64,000 nucleotides of DNA from Hydractinia symbiolongicarpus (Eukaryota > Cnidaria > Hydrozoa > Anthoathecata > Hydractiniidae): the NCBI RefSeq assembly GCF_029227915.1, contig NC_079883.1, forward strand, positions 20,462,001 to 20,526,000, given 5' to 3'. Both the position numbers and the translations under genes were made by a program. The notes below the pieces were generated by a model that saw only the letters and a list, made by a program, of their open reading frames with translations, did no database searches and had not been told where the DNA came from. Every line of letters starts with the position of its first letter. The stretch's first letter is position 1. Shown piece by piece: positions 60,541-64,000 of this stretch.

Positions 60541-61135
60541 GTAATACAATGTAGCAAAGCGTAATTTTTCGTAGCGATGTGTAGCAGTACGTTATTTTCT
60601 GTAGCAGGCCGTAGTAGAACGTATTTCTTTGTAGTAGAGCGTAGTAGCCTGTAGTAGCATCTGTAGTAGCCTGTAGTAGCTTGTAGTAGAGTGTAGTAGC
60701 GTGTAGTAGAGCGTAGTAGAATGTATTTCTCTGTAGTAAAGCGTATTTCTCTGTAGTAGAGTGTAGTAGCGTGTAGTAGAGCGTAGTAGAGCGTAGTAGA
60801 GCGTATTTCTCTGTAGTAGAGCGTATTTCTCTGTAGTAAAGCGTATTTCTCTGTAGTAGAGTGAAGTAGCGTGTAGTAGAGCGTAGTAGAATGTATTTCT
60901 CTGTAGTAAAGCGTATTTCTCTGTAGTAGAGTGTAGTAGCGTGTAGTAGAGCGTAGTAGAGCGTATTTCTCTGTAGTAGAGTGTAGTAGCCTGTAGTAGC
61001 TTGTAGTAGACTGTTGTAGCCTGTAGTAGAGCGTAGTAGAATGTATTTCTCTGTAGTAAAGCGTATTTCTCTGTAGCAGAGTGTAGTAGCCTGTAGTAGC
61101 TTGTAGTAGAGTGTAGTAGCCTGTTAAGAAGCGCA
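60541..61135. repeat. Decamer array with strict 10-bp period
   Basis: From about 60541 to 61135 the sequence is nearly all 10-bp units of the form NNGTAGTAGN or NNGTATTTCT, kept in register for most of 600 bases (~59 units). A higher-order pattern of about seven decamers (GTGTAGTAGC, GTGTAGTAGA, GCGTAGTAGA, ATGTATTTCT, CTGTAGTAAA, GCGTATTTCT, CTGTAGTAGA) recurs. The 282-codon minus-strand frame through it exists only because the unit lacks stops on that strand. Confidence 0.92.
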
Positions 61136-61139
61136 GGGG

Positions 61140-61550
61140 CTTACAGCAGTTAAGCTTCATACAAATAGTTTCAAAAAATATTCTAACTTTTCAGTTAAAT
61201 TGAACTGGGGAAAACGGTGACTACCATCGCCATGATGGTCTCGCACTATATACAAACGAAAAATTATCTGGACATCTTCCCACAAAACGATTCTTATCAG
61301 TACATCAATTGTAGTTGGTAGATAAACAAGCCATGATGGCCGATTCGCCAGTGGTCATCATAATATCAGAGACAAAGAAACAAATTTAGCAGACACGCCT
61401 AAATATTCATTCTCAATTTCACATCTTGTGTTTTACTGCGCTTACCCAACGAGACATGATCAGTTTGTTTGAGTCTAACAGAATACATCACAAGCAATGT
61501 ATGTTCCAAATACCAGTAGTGAAGGCGAGTGATCAGTATTACGTAAGAGA
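61140..61550. other. Short gene-free stretch
   Basis: CCATCGCCATGATGGTC at about 61225 and CCATGATGGCC at about 61331 are small related palindromic words; nothing else recognised. Confidence 0.3.
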
Positions 61551-61554
61551 TACG

Positions 61555-61915
61555 GTTGTTTCCGTAAATTAGACCCTTGATAAAAATTTAGAAAAAAGCT
61601 CCTGTTTCTAGAAGCAATCCATACATCTCAGATTCAGTTGTTTCGGTGGATTGGGCCATTGTTAAGCATTCAGGAAAAAACTCCTATTTCTAGAAGCAAT
61701 CCATATATCACAGATGCGGTTATTTCGGTAAATTGAGCCATTGATAAACATTCAGGAAAAAGATCCTGTTTCTAGAAGCAATCCGTACATAATAGAATTA
61801 CTTGTTTCGGTGAGCTAGGCCATTGATAAAAATTCAGGAAAATGGTCATGTTTCTAGAAGCAATCTATACATAACAGGTTCAGTTGTTTTGGTGAATTGG
61901 GCCTTTCATAACCTT
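61555..61915. repeat. Tandem repeat, four units of exactly 82 bp
   Basis: GAAGCAATCC starts at 61611, 61693, 61775 and 61857. Units share TTTCTAGAAGCAATCCATAC, GTTGTTTCGGTGAATTGGGCC and ATTCAGGAAAA. Confidence 0.9.
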
Positions 61916-61919
61916 TTAG

Positions 61920-62165
61920 ATAATACTTTTTGACATTCAATTTTGGCCGAAATATAAAATTTCAGAACAAAAGTTACCGAATTTGGCGCTTGTCTCTGAT
62001 AATATCAGTTAAACGCTCCATGTTTCTCTTGTTTCGTTCAATTTTGACAATATAAAACGAAATTTTAGACCAAAAATCACCGAAGTCGGCACTTGTCTAT
62101 GCCATTATCAATTAAGCGCTCCATGTTTCTCTCGTTTCGCTTAATTTTGGCCGGAAAATGAAATG
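61920..62165. repeat. Tandem repeat, just over two units of 103 bp
   Basis: CGCTCCATGTTTCTC recurs at 62014 and 62117, with TTCGTTCAATTTTG / TTCGCTTAATTTTGG following and CACCGAAGTCGGCACTTGTC-like text preceding each. Confidence 0.8.
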
Positions 62166-62169
62166 TGTC

Positions 62170-63030
62170 TAAGGTATTGTCACATATACGAACTCTACTT
62201 GTCTTGTTTCGATGAATTAAGACCTGAATACTTTTGTATATGCCGATTATCTCTTGGTTGAAAGAAACCTTTTTTTGTTTCACAACATTAAAACTTGTTA
62301 ACGTATACCGGAACAAAGTTTCGGCAAATATGTATCACGCCGTCTTCGCTAAGGATTAATCTGTTATGCTTTCGAATATAGAAGAATCCGTTTTTTGTCA
62401 AACAATTGTTAATATATATTGAACGATTGTAGTTTATAGTTGTAGAGTCTTGATGAAATCTAGTAGTGTTTGTGTATTTCACAGACTAAAAGCTACTTTC
62501 TAAAAATATGCTCATGCACTACGAAAGTCAAAACAATTAGCATCCGTGGCATCACAGAATGTTTCACAAGAAGATTGCTACTTCTTTATGAATTGCTTTT
62601 TGTTAATATAGGAAGTTTTTTTATGATTACTTCAAAAATAATATGATCAAGCTTGTGGTCATCCTTTTTAATATATTACATAGGGAATGATATTTTGAGA
62701 CATTCACTTTTCGCCCATTGTGATTGATTTTAATTTATTTCCACAAATGAATATGTATAATACAGTGTCACGTATGAGGTGTGCTAGTTTTACGTATATT
62801 ATACGTCTTGTATTATTCTAAGAAGCAATTAACTACTTGTTAAAAAGGAAAAATATATATTCTACAAATAGTTGAAATATAGTATAGAGCTAATAGTTTT
62901 TCTCTTCTTGATTAAAGTAGAATGAAAAGTCCTTGCAGGCTAAAAGATTTCGGAACAAATTCAATTTATTTCATTCCCTTTATAGTTCAGAAACATACTT
63001 TAATGACTTGACACAAGTTGATAATATAAA
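62170..63030. other. Gene-free AT-rich stretch
   Basis: No convincing gene. A minus-strand frame at 62288-62482 (FFYIRKHNRLILSEDG...) is short and unsupported by splice signals. Confidence 0.3.
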
Positions 63031-63033
63031 TTG

Positions 63034-63375
63034 ACTAGTCGTTGATTAGTCGCCCGTCCTTTATATTTACCTGTCGCAGCAAAGTGGATAAAAACATATC
63101 GCATTTGATATTCGTGTTTCCGCAACATCATTTTCTAACTCAGCGGGGGGTCCGCGCAGAGACAGACAGACGACGGCTATTATTATAGAGACTAGTCGTT
63201 AGCCCGTGGAAAAATCCACGGGGTCGTCCGTCCTTCAAATTAACCCGTTGCAACAAAGTGGACAGAAATATATCGCATTTGGTATTGATGCGCATTTTAA
63301 AAATTCGTGTTTCCGTTACGGGACACGGCTTTCGCGGACACACAGACAGACAGACGACGGCTATTATTAAAGAGA
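63034..63375 (-). mobile_element. Second head-to-tail Helitron-like dimer, opposite orientation
   Basis: On the minus strand, unit 1 starts TCTCTTTAATAATAGCCGTC at 63375 and ends with the hairpin at 63203-63222 and CTAG at 63192-63195. Unit 2 starts TCTCTATAATAATAGCCG right after and ends at CTAG 63035-63038, without a clear hairpin. Internal words (CGCGGACAC/GTGTCC, ATGCGATATATT) match the 57.5-kb dimer. Confidence 0.7.
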
Positions 63376-63600
63376 TTACAAACAATAGAACATACTGTGT
63401 GAAATGAGTAAGAAGGATAAGAAGGAAAACGAAGGAGGAAAAAGCCCGTTTAAACAAGATTTCGGATACGATACGAAATCTTAAAAAAATATGTAATCCC
63501 GGAAAAGAGCTATGGTAGTTCAAATAATAAATACAGACGATAAGAGCTAAATTATTCCGGGTCACTGTCTGAGCCGGACAGGGAAAAATCGCTTTCACTG

Positions 63601-63752
63601 TCACTTTTTTGTCAAATCATCTTCATTATCTATAGCAGATATGTTTTGATCAATGGCAATAACACCAGCAATTCCTGACACCCTTCCAACAGTTGCCTTT
63701 CCGCGAAGTCCATGCCTTCCTTCAGGATTAACCTTTTCGCCATTGGTAAGCA
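63601..63752 (-). CDS. Putative terminal exon of an unidentified gene
   Basis: After acceptor TTTTTATATTTCAG the exon reads LTNGEKVNPEGRHGLRGKA, TVGRVSGIAGVIAIDQNI and an acidic end before TGA at 63601-63603. The NPxGRxGLRGK.xxGR pattern faintly recalls the substrate loop of ADP-ribose pyrophosphatases (NUDT9 family, NPxGRTGLxGRGxLGRWG), but the following residues do not match, so this is only a lead. Phase requires a preceding exon ending after one base of a codon. Confidence 0.4.
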
Positions 63753-63950
63753 CTGAAATATAAAAAAATGTCATAGAAAAGCATTTGAGAAACCATATCT
63801 AATCCTAAGTTTTAAAACTGCAAGAGCTGTTGTTAAGATAAGATAAGAGAAGCACACAATAAAGAAGAATCCTGAACATTTGACAAAACCAAAAAAAAAT
63901 AAATATAAATATAAACTAGCACAATTAGGCAAAAGAAGCATTCAGCATAC

Positions 63951-64000
63951 CTCATTCGCATAAAAGTTGAAGCTATTGACATCTATCTCATTTTCCAATT
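63951..64000 (-). CDS. Exon fragment at the right edge
   Basis: Minus strand reads LENEIDVNSFNFYANE up to a good donor (GAG|GTATGC). It ends in phase 0, which does not fit the exon at 63601-63752 directly, so either a small exon lies between or the two belong to different models. Confidence 0.35.

Noticed and set aside
60312-61160. 282-codon minus-strand ORF rich in Tyr, Leu, Thr, Ser
   Set aside because: It is the translation of the 10-bp decamer array; no domain, no splice context and the open frame follows from the repeat lacking stops.
63140-63604. 154-codon minus-strand ORF
   Set aside because: It runs through the Helitron-like dimer and has no domain; the real exon candidate is in another frame at 63601-63752.

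Overview
This is eukaryotic, AT-rich, intron-rich DNA. Genes are split into many short exons with GT..AG (once GC..AG) introns, and the space between and inside them is packed with transposon relics of types common in early-branching animals: Penelope-like, CR1-like LINE, BEL/Pao, DIRS, pogo, Harbinger, MULE-like, TTAA-target elements, Helitrons and tRNA-derived SINEs. Several relics carry domains I associate with cnidarian mobile-element proteins (P2X7-like tail, OTU, YqaJ-linked and HIRAN-like modules). A CAP protein with a Cys-rich hinge, tectonin, peritrophin and PA14 modules also fits a cnidarian. My best guess is a hydrozoan cnidarian; this is inference from content, not a match.

Three genes can be rebuilt exon by exon, all on the minus strand and all with consistent reading phase. 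(1) 1-11389: NEMF/Rqc2, the ribosome-associated quality control factor, 21 exons (717 residues visible, C-terminus off the left edge). (2) 22057-35286: a secreted mosaic protein of 1,415 residues in 15 exons, ordered signal peptide, CAP domain with Cys-rich hinge, tectonin repeats, long Pro/Thr-rich region, chitin-binding peritrophin-A domain, PA14 domain and Gln/Pro-rich tail. I know of no described protein with this order, and it is the most interesting item here. (3) 36362-42978: NOP53 (GLTSCR2), a nucleolar 60S assembly factor, 12 exons, 391 residues. Weaker minus-strand exons occur at 54.1-54.6, 57.8-58.1, 60.1-60.2 and 63.6-64.0 kb.

Region by region: 1-11.4 kb NEMF, with a decayed Penelope copy in intron 4 and a 2.6-kb TTAA-target transposon in intron 2. 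11.4-22 kb is a gene-free graveyard of TE pieces (OTU, Penelope, BEL protease, RT and gag, a TTAA MITE). 22-35.3 kb is the mosaic gene, whose last intron holds DIRS and two pogo-type relics and whose second intron holds a MITE with a nested SINE. 36.4-43 kb is NOP53 with a MULE-like relic in intron 1. 43.4-48.9 kb holds a perfect palindrome, a nearly intact Penelope-like element with GIY-YIG endonuclease, a CR1-like LINE split by a MITE, and a Harbinger relic. 49.5-51.5 kb is an ~85-bp satellite. 53-64 kb is dominated by tandem repeats (82-, 103- and 177-bp units and a strict 10-bp decamer array) and two head-to-tail Helitron-like dimers, with a few orphan exons.

NEMF and NOP53 both act on the 60S ribosomal subunit, but nothing in the sequence shows they are co-regulated; each has its own exons and intergenic space.
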